From positions 868,001 through 932,000 of the forward strand of contig NZ_JAEKFI010000001.1 in the NCBI RefSeq assembly GCF_016650635.1: a DNA stretch of 64,000 bases, read 5' to 3'. Of this stretch, positions 16,048 to 24,886 are shown one piece after another. Origin of the DNA: Pseudomonas sp. TH43 (lineage in GTDB: Bacteria > Pseudomonadota > Gammaproteobacteria > Pseudomonadales > Pseudomonadaceae). The notes beneath the pieces were generated by a model. It did not search any database. It saw only the letters and a program-made list of their open reading frames with translations, and was not told the origin of the DNA. How positions within the stretch are numbered: the stretch's first letter is position 1; every line of letters starts with the position of its first letter. The position numbers were made by a program, and so were the translations under genes.

Positions 16048-17289
16048 CTAGACCAGGGCGGCAACGGCGCTGGTGGACCAGTCGCAACTCTCGTGGAACC
16101 AGCGTTCGACCTGCCGCAGGTTGTCGCGCAGCTCAGCCTCGTTGCGCCCCGCCACAATGGCGTTGAGGATCTCCGAGTTGGTGAATTCCATGCTCGAATA
16201 AGACGTCATTTTCTTCGCCGAAATGCGGTATTCGAGGACGCTTGGCAGCGTGCAGGTGTGCGGCACGTCACGCAGCAGGCCGACACGCGGCGGGATGCTG
16301 ATATGCCCGACCATCTGCAACGGCTCGACCATCGGCTCGGGGCGATAGGTCGGATCCTGCAACGCACGCAGGAAGCTCATGCGCGGATCAATGCCCCAGG
16401 CATGGGTCAGTTCCTGATTGAAGAACACCCCGCCCAACCGCGAAGCGATTTCGCAGAGGACGATTTCACCGTTCTCGGTAACGAACAACTCCAGGTGAAA
16501 CAGCATCGTCGGATCCGAAGGCAGCACGTCTTCGACCAGCGAACGGGCGTAGTGAACCAGCCGTTCGCGCATCGGATTGCTCGCATCGAGCATGTGCAGG
16601 TCGTGGGACTTGCCGCCCAAAAAATCCAGCGCCGAGGTCATCACGCGCACCGGTGACACGAGGATCGGCTGACCCTCGATGTACAAACCATTAACGATGT
16701 AATGGCTGCCGCGCACGAAGCTTTCGATCATCAGGTTGTGGAAGGTGGTGGACGGACGCGCGGCCAGCCACTGTGTCAGTTGTCCGAGGTCCTTGAGCAC
16801 TTCGACACCGTTGGAACCACGGCCATCGCGCGGTTTGACCACCACCGGAAAACCGTGGCGTTCGCTGAAGCGCACCGCTTCAGTGGCATTGTGGATTTGG
16901 GCCATTTCGGCAATCGCAAAGCCACACTGTCGGGTCCGCTGTTTCATCAGGAACTTGTCCCGGTAAAACATCGCGCGTTCTTCGGCGCCCTGGGTGATGC
17001 CGAGGCGATCATTGATGCGCGCTACCCGCAACACGTCGATCTCGGCCAATGCGACGCACAGCGGCGCATGCAGTTCGCGCGCGATTTCGTAGACATCGAT
17101 CTCGACCAGCGCACTGTCATTGAAATTGTCGAAGAGCTGGAAGTGCACGCTCTCGCCCAAATGCGCGGCGATTTCCGCCATTCGCGATGCACAGCTCAAC
17201 AGGACGCCCTCACGACCCAGCGCGGCAGACCAGCTTTCGGCGCTGTGCTGGAGAACAATTTTCGGCGGGCAAAAAACAATGAGCTGCAT
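16048..17289 (-). CDS. ATP-grasp carboxylate-amine ligase
   Basis: 413 aa. ATP-binding lysines at about 112 (FYRDKFLMK) and 152 (VVVKPRDGRGSNG, with the glycine-rich loop) and a C-terminal metal-binding acidic stretch (HLELFVTENGEIVLCEIASRLGG, Glu267 and Glu280) define an ATP-grasp enzyme of the L-amino-acid-ligase or PurK/carbamoyl-phosphate-synthase-like class. Such enzymes activate a carboxylate as acyl phosphate and join it to an amine. I placed the start at 17289, with AAGGAAGG just upstream, not at an in-frame start at 17424. In the operon it probably forms an amide or dipeptide bond; substrates unknown. Confidence 0.88.
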   Translation of the reverse strand: MQLIVFCPPKIVLQHSAESWSAALGREGVLLSCASRMAEIAAHLGESVHFQLFDNFNDSALVEIDVYEIARELHAPLCVALAEIDVLRVARINDRLGITQGAEERAMFYRDKFLMKQRTRQCGFAIAEMAQIHNATEAVRFSERHGFPVVVKPRDGRGSNGVEVLKDLGQLTQWLAARPSTTFHNLMIESFVRGSHYIVNGLYIEGQPILVSPVRVMTSALDFLGGKSHDLHMLDASNPMRERLVHYARSLVEDVLPSDPTMLFHLELFVTENGEIVLCEIASRLGGVFFNQELTHAWGIDPRMSFLRALQDPTYRPEPMVEPLQMVGHISIPPRVGLLRDVPHTCTLPSVLEYRISAKKMTSYSSMEFTNSEILNAIVAGRNEAELRDNLRQVERWFHESCDWSTSAVAALV

Positions 17290-17448
17290 ACGGCCTTCCT
17301 TGCAATCTTGCGGGATTTGTCGAGCTTCGGGCCGGCCGTGCGAGGCCGATCCAAAGCCACAACATCTTGATAAAAACTTGCTGCGCAGGCCAATACCGAT
17401 TCCGTCGTTATTGATACTTTGCACGACGTTTCAACGATTTTCGGTTAC

Positions 17449-18279
17449 TTAAGCCAGATGTTCCGCACAATTTCGCATCACTGCGGCCTTGCGTTGCAGG
17501 TACTCGCTGAAGATTTCCTGCGCCGCCGCCTGAACCACGGCGATGCCCATGACATCGACAAATTCCTCGACCGCTGCCACCGCGTGGGCGAAGTGATTGC
17601 TCTCGGTGCCGCCGGTGTGCACGGTCACCCAGGCGACCGTCGAACGCACCTTCGCGGCCGGCACGCCCATGTCGCGTTCGAACCATTGCTTGAACAGCGG
17701 ATGGATGAATTCCACTTCGCCGTGGGTGTAGACCTCATGCACCAGCGTGGTCAGCAGGCCTTCCAGCAGATCGCGATCGCGCAGTCGTCGGCTGTCCGCC
17801 CAGTCTTTGAAGGCCTGTGCCGACGGCAGGCAGTTTTCCTTGAGCAACCATTGATCGTCGCCGCAGATCGGTGTGGCCATGTTGTAGAACAGCTCTGAGT
17901 GCAGAATATTGCCCAACGCACCAAGGTCTTCGTCGGTAATCCTTTGCAGGCTGCTGCACACCTGATGCAGACGTTGCGCCGACTCCCCGCCCTGCTCCGA
18001 TCGCGCCAGCAAGGTGATCCGGTTGGCCAGCCCCGAAACGCTGGCGGCCGAGTTGTTGGTTTTCGACCAACTGCCGAAGAAGGTGCGCAACGGCACGACG
18101 TCATGGCGGCGTGCAGTGAGCAACTGGAACGACGCTTCGATGTCCAGCAGGGCCGCCTCTTCGCTGCGGAATGTCGCCACCAGCGCCTGCTTCAAAACAC
18201 CGTCAGGCATGTCCTCGAGCACCGGCTCGATCACGTTCAACAACTGGCTTTGCAGCGTCTGCAGGTTACTCACGGTCAT
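17449..18279 (-). CDS. Heme-oxygenase-like iron-containing oxygenase (HDO-type)
   Basis: 276 aa, all-helical. The central and C-terminal helices are rich in likely metal ligands: HSEL near 127, HEVYTHGEVE at 181-190 and HTGGTESNHFAHA at 221-233. This spacing of His/Glu over three helices is typical of heme-oxygenase-like diiron oxygenases, which perform N-oxygenation, desaturation, decarboxylative alkene formation or methylene excision in natural-product pathways. It carries no heme-oxygenase signature. The start ATG overlaps the upstream MFS stop (ATGA). The exact reaction cannot be read from sequence. Confidence 0.78.
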   Translation of the reverse strand: MTVSNLQTLQSQLLNVIEPVLEDMPDGVLKQALVATFRSEEAALLDIEASFQLLTARRHDVVPLRTFFGSWSKTNNSAASVSGLANRITLLARSEQGGESAQRLHQVCSSLQRITDEDLGALGNILHSELFYNMATPICGDDQWLLKENCLPSAQAFKDWADSRRLRDRDLLEGLLTTLVHEVYTHGEVEFIHPLFKQWFERDMGVPAAKVRSTVAWVTVHTGGTESNHFAHAVAAVEEFVDVMGIAVVQAAAQEIFSEYLQRKAAVMRNCAEHLA

Positions 18280-19499
18280 CTCACTTTTTCCTTGTTGGAT
18301 GTTGAATCGAGCGCGTTCAGCGCGTGTGGGCCGGCGATCACCGGCAATGCAGAGACTTTCCAGCCGCTGCGGATCACCAGCAGTGGCAACACCTGGAACA
18401 TCACGATCAGCGCAATACAGGCGGGCCAGCCACCCAGTTCCCACAGCGTGCCCGGCACGAAAGCGCCGAAGCTGCCGCCCAGGTAATAACTGGTGAGGTA
18501 CAAGCCGACGGCGCCGGCTTTGTCTTGCCGGGCGTGGGCGGTGATAAAGGCATTGGCGGCGGCTTGTGCGAGGAACACCCCGGTCGAGCTGAGCGCCAGC
18601 CCCAGGACGATCAGCCACAAGGACGACGTCAGCGTCAGCAGCGAGCCGGTCACCCCAAGGCACGCCGCCACTTTGATCAAATCGCTGCGCGGCCGCGCCT
18701 TGCCGAGGCGTCCGGCAACCGGCACCACCACCAGCGCCAGCAGAAAGACTGAATAAATCGCCCCAAGCTCACCCGTGCTCAACGAAAACGGCGCATGGCT
18801 GAGGTGCAAGCCGACGTAGGTAAACATCGCGATTTGCGCAAACAGCACGCAAAAGCCCACGGCATAAGCGGCCAGCAACGGCTTGCTGAATCGCTCACCT
18901 GTTATGGCCTTACGGTCAGCGGGGGTTGGCACAGGCGCGGGTGGGTTGCGCGGCAACAACCAGGCAATCGCCAGGCCGAGGACCAGGCTCAGCCCGGCGA
19001 GCAATGCCAGCGCCATACGCCAATCGGCAAGCTCGGTGGTCCAGCCGGTGAGAAAGCGTCCGCAAAAGCCGCCCAGCACGGTGCCGGCGACGTACACGCT
19101 GGTCACTTCCGTGACCGCGCCGTCCTTCCAGCGCACGCCGATGTAGGCAATGCTGGTGGCGAACACCACTGGAATGAGCATGCCCTGCACGGATCGCCAG
19201 AGAAGAAACTCACTGAAACTACTTGCCCATGCGGCCAATAACGCCGGCAGCGCCAGGAGGATAGCGGCCAGGGCGATCACCCGGTGCTGCTCGGCCCGCG
19301 CACTCAATCGACCGACAAACAACGCTGTCAGGGCGACGGCCAGGGTGGTGACGGTAATGCTCCAGCTGGCTTGCCGCGCTGACACGTCAAAATCAGCGGC
19401 CAACTCGTTAAGCAGGCCTTGTGTGGCATAAAGGTTGATGAAAGCCGCGCATCCCGACAGAAACAAGGCGACCCGAGGACACAACACGCGAAGATTCAT
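18276..19499 (-). CDS. MFS exporter, first gene of the putative biosynthetic operon
   Basis: 407 aa with 12 predicted membrane helices and an MFS loop 2-3 pattern (ALFVGRLSARAEQHR). It resembles drug/H+ antiporters of the DHA1 type (YnfM-like). I start it at 19499 (MNLRVLCPR); an alternative Met is at 19523. It begins an operon running through the FAD enzyme gene at 10191, with a promoter at 19530-19558. The likely job is export of the pathway product or self-protection. Confidence 0.85.
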   Translation of the reverse strand: MNLRVLCPRVALFLSGCAAFINLYATQGLLNELAADFDVSARQASWSITVTTLAVALTALFVGRLSARAEQHRVIALAAILLALPALLAAWASSFSEFLLWRSVQGMLIPVVFATSIAYIGVRWKDGAVTEVTSVYVAGTVLGGFCGRFLTGWTTELADWRMALALLAGLSLVLGLAIAWLLPRNPPAPVPTPADRKAITGERFSKPLLAAYAVGFCVLFAQIAMFTYVGLHLSHAPFSLSTGELGAIYSVFLLALVVVPVAGRLGKARPRSDLIKVAACLGVTGSLLTLTSSLWLIVLGLALSSTGVFLAQAAANAFITAHARQDKAGAVGLYLTSYYLGGSFGAFVPGTLWELGGWPACIALIVMFQVLPLLVIRSGWKVSALPVIAGPHALNALDSTSNKEKVR

Positions 19500-19529
19500 G
19501 AGAAAAGTTCGTAATGATTTCAAACACTT

Positions 19530-19558
19530 TTATAAGATGGGCTGTCGTAACGATCCAA
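19530..19558 (-). promoter_or_regulatory. Sigma-70 promoter of the putative biosynthetic operon
   Basis: On the minus strand TTGGAT (19558-19553) and TTATAA (19535-19530) are separated by exactly 17 bp, a near-consensus sigma-70 promoter about 30 bp before the MFS start. The -35 region lies within the short divergent interval shared with the LysR gene, where a LysR protein would bind. The repeated GGTATT/GGTATC half-motifs just upstream are candidate contacts, but no clear T-N11-A palindrome was defined. Confidence 0.6.
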
Positions 19559-19594
19559 TACCTATTTCCGACCGATTGATACCCAAGGATGAAC

Positions 19595-20494
19595 ATGATC
19601 GATCTGCGCCGTTTGCGTTACTTCCTGGTCGTCAGCGACGAACTGCACTTTGGCCGTGCCGCCGCGCGCTTGCACATCGCCCAGCCGCCGCTGACACGGC
19701 AGATCTCGGCACTGGAAACCGAATTGGGTTTTCGCTTGTTCGATCGCAGCACGCGCAACGTCACGCTGACGTCCGAGGGCCGGCATTTTCTGCCCTATGC
19801 CCGGGCGGTGCTGGAGCAGGTCGACCTGACCGCGACCATCACCAGCAAACTGGCGGCCGGTTCAGCCGGCCATCTGGCGGTGGGCTATGCGAGCTCGATT
19901 GCGCTGTCGGATATCTTCAGCCAGACCATCCAAACGTTTTGCTCGTCGTACCCGGACGTGCAACTGACCGTTGAAGAAGGCGCGTCCAGCACGCAATGGG
20001 CGCAGATCATCGAGGGCCGCCTCGACATCGGCATGAGCCGCATGCAACCGCCCGGCGATGATTCCGAGGTGCAGGCGATTTGTCTGGACAACGAACCGCT
20101 GGTGGCCGCCATTGCCAGCGACAGCCCGCTGGCCCAACAGGATCAGGTGACCCTGGCCGAGTTGAGCGCGTACCCGTTGATCGCCTTCCCCAGCGATTAC
20201 GGCTCGGGCCTGAACGACATCATCGCGGCGCTGTACCACCGCAACGGCCTGACACCGCTGCCGGCGCCGACCGGTAAACAGATCACCTCGATCATTGCGC
20301 TGGTCGCTGCCGGCCGTGGCGTGGCGGTGGTGCCGCAATGCACGCAGACCCTGGTCAAACGCGGCGTGACCTATCGCCCACTGGCCGAGCCTGGCGCAAC
20401 GGCGCCTTTGCTGGTGCTGACACGCAAGCGCGAGCGCAGTCCGCTGGTGAAGGCGTTTGTCGAGGTGATCGAACAGACGTTGCAGGCAAAGTGA
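19595..20494 (+). CDS. LysR-family transcriptional regulator
   Basis: 299 aa. N-terminal winged helix-turn-helix (MIDLRRLRYFLVVSDELHFGRAAARLHIAQPPLTRQI) with the usual LysR signature, then a periplasmic-binding-like effector domain (about 90-295). I chose ATG 19595, which has AAGGA 5 nt upstream, over ATG 19589. It is divergent from the eight-gene minus-strand operon, with 95 bp between starts, the classic arrangement for a LysR activator of the adjacent operon. The co-inducer is probably a pathway compound; inferred. Confidence 0.9.
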   Translation: MIDLRRLRYFLVVSDELHFGRAAARLHIAQPPLTRQISALETELGFRLFDRSTRNVTLTSEGRHFLPYARAVLEQVDLTATITSKLAAGSAGHLAVGYASSIALSDIFSQTIQTFCSSYPDVQLTVEEGASSTQWAQIIEGRLDIGMSRMQPPGDDSEVQAICLDNEPLVAAIASDSPLAQQDQVTLAELSAYPLIAFPSDYGSGLNDIIAALYHRNGLTPLPAPTGKQITSIIALVAAGRGVAVVPQCTQTLVKRGVTYRPLAEPGATAPLLVLTRKRERSPLVKAFVEVIEQTLQAK

Positions 20495-20546
20495 TGAGGC
20501 CTTATGGCACACTTCGCCGCTGATTTTGATCTTGCAAGGAACGCCC

Positions 20547-21362
20547 GTGGAATTCTTTAAAAAGCTGTTTGCCTCGAAGAAAAAACCCGAGTTGCCGTCT
20601 GCGCAGCCCTTCGACGAGTCACTCTCGGAGATCGACCTCAGCGAGGCGGAGAAAGCCAACCTGGCAGCGCGCGAAGCCAGCCAGGCTTGCCTTGATCGAC
20701 ACTGGAATGCGGTCGGCTTGAGTGAGCGCGATGTGCTCGGCTACATGATCAGCCCGAGCTTCATGGGGGGCCCGGACTGGCCTTCGACCCGCCAGGCGTA
20801 TCGCATCGTGCGCCGTGGCGATTCGATCATTCTCGCCAGCGAAGGCCTGTCGGATCCGTTCGATGACGCTGAAGGCCTGGGCAATGGTTTCGAGATGGAA
20901 TTGTTCATCGAAACCGCCGACATTCCCGAGCACGCGCGCGGCGCGCTGGGCGATGTCGCTCCACTCCAGCAAAGCTGGGCCTTTGAATTGCTCAAGCACA
21001 TCGCCGCGACGGTGGCGAACGCCGGCGGAATCACCGGCCAGTTGCAAAAGTACGGTGCACTGTCCCTGGAGCTTCCGGGGTTCAGTCAATCGCATTACAT
21101 GAGCGATCAAATGCCTGCCCATTTCGTCACCGAGGATGACATGGTCGGCGTCCTGCTCGGCGCGCCCGACGCGGACTTCCCTTCGGTGCTGAATGACATG
21201 CCGCTGTCGCCGGTGAAGCTGGTGTCGGTGGTACTGATGACCGCCGCCGAACTGGAGTACGTCCGCGCAGGCGGGCAAAAGGCGCGCGAAGATCTCATTG
21301 TTCGCTTGCAGGCAGCAGGCGTCGGACACATCAACACCTTCAACCGCACCAGCGTCGTATAA
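20547..21362 (+). CDS. Suppressor-of-fused (SUFU) domain protein
   Basis: 271 aa from GTG 20547, which has AAGGA 6 nt upstream; an in-frame ATG at 20526 has no ribosome binding site. After a Lys-rich N-terminus the protein has a SUFU-like domain (about 75-265), with characteristic segments ending in VSVVLMTAAELEYVRAGGQ and a final amphipathic part. Bacterial SUFU proteins are cytosolic and of uncertain function; some act as immunity proteins to polymorphic toxins. No toxin gene adjoins it. It is followed by a REP pair and the TonB receptor gene. Confidence 0.7.
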   Translation: MEFFKKLFASKKKPELPSAQPFDESLSEIDLSEAEKANLAAREASQACLDRHWNAVGLSERDVLGYMISPSFMGGPDWPSTRQAYRIVRRGDSIILASEGLSDPFDDAEGLGNGFEMELFIETADIPEHARGALGDVAPLQQSWAFELLKHIAATVANAGGITGQLQKYGALSLELPGFSQSHYMSDQMPAHFVTEDDMVGVLLGAPDADFPSVLNDMPLSPVKLVSVVLMTAAELEYVRAGGQKAREDLIVRLQAAGVGHINTFNRTSVV

Positions 21363-21379
21363 CCGAAAACACTCCAGCC

Positions 21380-21471
21380 TGTAGGAGCAAAGCTTGCTCG
21401 CGAAAGCATAGGCCCAGCCAATACTGATGCTGGATCTGCCGCCCCCTTCGCGAGCGAGCTTTGCGCCTACA
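21380..21471. repeat. REP palindrome pair (BIME)
   Basis: Two REP units in inverted orientation: TGTAGGAGCAAAGCTTGCTC at the left and its mirror (GAGCGAGCTTTGCGCCTACA) at the right, separated by about 47 bp. This is the common fluorescent-Pseudomonas REP layout, probably mobilised by a RAYT transposase elsewhere in the genome. Confidence 0.85.
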
Positions 21472-21573
21472 CAGCCACCGTTGCCGGGCAAAAGCAAAAT
21501 TGCCATGTGTTTCCTTCGTTCTTTGTTACGTCGCACTGTTCATTGCCCGCCCCTTGTTTGCTGGAGTTTCCCC

Positions 21574-23700
21574 ATGCCGTCGCCCAAATCCCTGCCCACC
21601 GCCCTGCTGGGCCTGGCCCTCGCCTGCCCGGCGATGGCCGAGACTCAAGGTCTGGAGCTTGGGCAAGTATTGATTTCGGCCGATGAGCGCAGTGGTTCCG
21701 ATGCAAGCATTGAAGAAGCCAAGGCCCGGCTCGAACAGGTGCCCGGCGGCACCAACCTGGTCGACATGCGCAAACCCTTGCAGGGCCGTGTCGCCAGTAA
21801 CCAGGACGTATTGGCCTATCAGCCGGGCGTCTATGCGCAGTCGGCGGGCAACGAAGGCGTGAAGATTTCCATCCGTGGCTCGGGCATCAACCGCGCGCCC
21901 GGCGCCCACGCGTCGGGGCTGTACACGATGCTCGACGGCTTGCCCCTGACCGGCCCCGGCGGCACACCGTATGAATTGCTCGAACCGTTGTGGGTCGATC
22001 ACGTTGAAGTGCTGCGTGGCGCCAACGGCTTCGACCGTGGTTCGCTGGCCCTGGGCGGCGCCATCGATTACGTCAGCCACACCGGCTACAAAGCGCCGAA
22101 ACTGCAAGTACGCTACGCCACCGGCAGCCACGGTTATCAGCAACGTCAGGTCAGTTCCGGGCAAGTGCTCGGTGACTTCGACTACTACGTATCGCTGACC
22201 GATTCCAACGCCGACGGTTATCAGGATCACACTGCCAGCGAGAGCAAAGGCCTGATCGCGAACTTCGGTTATCGCTTCAACCCGAACCTGGAAACCCGCT
22301 TTTATATCCGCTACCGCGAGACCGACAACGACCTCGCCGGCCGCGTGACCAAGCACTCCATCGAACACGACCCACGGGCAGCCAATCCGTCCTACGTTTC
22401 GCGCGACGACAGCCGCAAGCAACCGGGCAGCACCTTCATCGGCAACAAAACCACCTTCTACATCGACGACGATTCGAGCATCCAGACCGGCCTCGTCTAC
22501 CACGACTACCCGATGGATTTGCGTGAAGGCCCGAACCGTTTGAAGGTCGCTTACACCGACGTCAGCGGCACCTTCGACTACAAACGCCGCGACACTGTTT
22601 TCGGCATGGAAAGCCGCAGCAACGTGGGCCTGCGCGTGACCAAACACCTGCCCAACGATGGCGCCAGCGAATTGGTGCGCATCCCCACCGGCAACACCGC
22701 GGGTTACGCGCCCGGCACGCACATGCGCAACTTCACCTATCAAGGTTCGGACACCGTTCTGCACTTTGGCAACGAACTGGAAATCGCCAATGATCTGTGG
22801 CTGACCACCGGCCTCGCCGCCATCTACACCCGCCGCGAGAGCGACGTCACCTACCCGCAAAGCGGCGGCAAAACCAGCATGAACGACTGGGACTACGCGC
22901 CGCGACTCGGTCTGCGCTACCAGATCAACCCGGATCTACAGGTTTTCGGCAACCTCAGCCGCTCGGTCGAAGCACCGCATCCGTGGTCGCTGATCTACAG
23001 CTCCAACGTGCGCTTCCCGGCCGCCAGTGGCCCGGCGAGCGGCACCCAGAAAGACCCGATCAAACTGCAAAACCAGACCGCGACCACCCTCGAACTCGGC
23101 GGCCGTGGCGACAGCGCCATCGGCGAATGGAGCCTGGCCTGGTACTACGCGCAAGTGCGCCATGAACTGCTCTCGGTACTGCCGGACGCCAACGCCACCA
23201 CGCCCTACGAGCTGAACGCCAGCCCGACCGTGCACCAAGGCGTCGAGGCCAGCCTCAACAGCAAACTCTGGTCCGCCGCCGACGGCCGTCAACTGAGCCT
23301 GCGCCAAGCCTACACCTTCAGTGATTTCCACTACCGCGACGACGAGCGCTTCGGCGACAACCGCCTCCCCGGCCTGCCGATGCATTACTACCAGGGCGAA
23401 TTGCGCTACGACTGGCCGCAGGGATTCTTTGCGGCAGTCAATACGCAACTGGTGTCCAAAGTAGCCGTGGACTACGCCGACAGCTACTACGCCGACCCTT
23501 ACGCACTGTTCGGCGCAACGCTGGGCTATAACGCGCCAAAGGGCGACTGGCAAACGTGGCTGGACATGCGCAACCTGACCAACAAACACTATGCGGCGAC
23601 GGTCACGCCGGGGTATGACGACAAGGGCCTCGACGCGGCGCGGTCAACGCCGGGTGAAGGCATGGGCGTGTATGTCGGGGTCTCGTGGAGTTTGCTGTGA
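21574..23700 (+). CDS. TonB-dependent outer-membrane receptor
   Basis: 708 aa. A signal peptide (MPSPKSLPTALLGLALACPAMA) is followed by a plug domain (about 45-165; VSVE-like HVEVLRGANGFDRGSLALGGAIDYVS) and a 22-strand barrel ending in VYVGVSWSLL. It imports a ligand through the outer membrane using TonB energy. Many members carry Fe-siderophores, but no Fur box is evident upstream, no signalling extension is present, and no siderophore genes adjoin. Start at 21574 after GGAG. It is monocistronic, so the substrate is open. Confidence 0.9.
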   Translation: MPSPKSLPTALLGLALACPAMAETQGLELGQVLISADERSGSDASIEEAKARLEQVPGGTNLVDMRKPLQGRVASNQDVLAYQPGVYAQSAGNEGVKISIRGSGINRAPGAHASGLYTMLDGLPLTGPGGTPYELLEPLWVDHVEVLRGANGFDRGSLALGGAIDYVSHTGYKAPKLQVRYATGSHGYQQRQVSSGQVLGDFDYYVSLTDSNADGYQDHTASESKGLIANFGYRFNPNLETRFYIRYRETDNDLAGRVTKHSIEHDPRAANPSYVSRDDSRKQPGSTFIGNKTTFYIDDDSSIQTGLVYHDYPMDLREGPNRLKVAYTDVSGTFDYKRRDTVFGMESRSNVGLRVTKHLPNDGASELVRIPTGNTAGYAPGTHMRNFTYQGSDTVLHFGNELEIANDLWLTTGLAAIYTRRESDVTYPQSGGKTSMNDWDYAPRLGLRYQINPDLQVFGNLSRSVEAPHPWSLIYSSNVRFPAASGPASGTQKDPIKLQNQTATTLELGGRGDSAIGEWSLAWYYAQVRHELLSVLPDANATTPYELNASPTVHQGVEASLNSKLWSAADGRQLSLRQAYTFSDFHYRDDERFGDNRLPGLPMHYYQGELRYDWPQGFFAAVNTQLVSKVAVDYADSYYADPYALFGATLGYNAPKGDWQTWLDMRNLTNKHYAATVTPGYDDKGLDAARSTPGEGMGVYVGVSWSLL

Positions 23701-23746
23701 GCCCGGTGCTAAACCGATCCTTACTGAGCAACTGACCGAGGTTGAG

Positions 23747-23965
23747 ATGGACAGCCATTCGAAACTGGAAATCGACAGCGCCGCTTATGAGCACTTTCTC
23801 AGCCTGTGGGAACTGGGCAAGTTTGAGGGGCAGCGTTTGGGACAGGCCTTCTATAACCATTTCCGTTTGCATCGGCTGTCCGACCAAACACCGTTGCAGT
23901 GACTGTATGCAGCGGACGGTAAGAAGGCGCTGAAGGTGATTGGCGAAGTGATTCAGATAAAGTAA
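23747..23965 (+). pseudogene. Small conserved gene interrupted by an in-frame TGA
   Basis: An ORF begins at 23747 (MDSHSKLEIDSAAYEHF) with a GAGGTTGAG purine stretch upstream and stops at TGA 23900-23902. After that single stop the same frame continues with compatible sequence (LYAADGKKALKVIGEVIQIK) to a TAA at 23963-23965, giving a 72-codon gene. A one-base change (GGA or TGG to TGA) would explain it. The truncated 51-aa protein could still be made. The protein is unrecognised beyond being a small helical protein. Confidence 0.6.
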
Positions 23966-24175
23966 ACGTCTGTTTTCAACAGGGGCACCATTGATAAATC
24001 CGACGCTGCACACAGCAGCCAATGGGCACTCGGTGCTCGAATTCAATGAGTTATCAGATTCTGGCTGGCTAGTGCGGGAGAGCTTCTCGCAAGTTACAGC
24101 CCCCGACCGACAGCGTTCAGGCCGACGCATCATTGGCCGCCTGTGCTCAGCACGCGGGTACTGTTGATTCGGCAC

Positions 24176-24664
24176 TCAGGAATACACGACGCCGGGCGCC
24201 AATCTGATACCGCACAACGCCCGGTAGCAAACGCCATTGCCATAGACCAGGCACTTATCCTCGGCTTGAGCTTTAATCGTCAACGCCCGCAACCGTTGAA
24301 TAACCCGCACGGCTCGACGCCTGAATAAAAGTGGCCTCAGGGGCTGTTTTTCTTGCCGTGGGTACTGGATTTCACCGAGATATTCTCGCCAGCTTATTGG
24401 TCGCTGACTCAGCGCTGTTTCAAGATCGCGCAAAATTACCAATGCGTCATCCAGATCATCGGCGCTCACGCGGAACTTCACATTGATGGAGTTGATGCCT
24501 ACCTTCGGATCCCGCTGGGCATAACGTGCAAAAGCAGAGGCTATGAGTGAAAAATAGCCTAGCGAATGAAAATTGTCAGTCCTGAAAACAAATCGGTCTA
24601 GAGGGTCTAGCAGCCATGAATGCTCTGTTTTTTTCGGGGTATATAGGCCGACTACGTGACGCAT
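24176..24664 (-). CDS. Hypothetical protein (162 aa)
   Basis: Basic protein with no signal peptide. Its first half is ordered (DRFVFRTDNFHSLGYFSLIASAFARYAQRD) and the second half is Arg-rich. No recognised motif. It starts within 50 bp of an otherwise gene-free stretch and has no strong ribosome binding site, so it may be a recent or decaying accessory gene. The surrounding base composition is lower in GC than the neighbouring core genes. Confidence 0.4.
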   Translation of the reverse strand: MRHVVGLYTPKKTEHSWLLDPLDRFVFRTDNFHSLGYFSLIASAFARYAQRDPKVGINSINVKFRVSADDLDDALVILRDLETALSQRPISWREYLGEIQYPRQEKQPLRPLLFRRRAVRVIQRLRALTIKAQAEDKCLVYGNGVCYRALCGIRLAPGVVYS

Positions 24665-24886
24665 GGTGACTGTACCTGACTACTGACATGCTTATGAGGG
24701 ATGACAGCGCCCCTCTTGTGAGGACTTAGCGTAACAGCTGCGTGCGATGTATTTGCCAGTGGCTATGGCCTTAAACAGTTCGTTGCCTGGATCGCTGTCG
24801 GCCATAAGCAGTCATTCAAGGTGATTCGAACCCAATCACACCATTCTGCGATTGATCGACCAGCAATCTATCTGATAGGCGCACTT

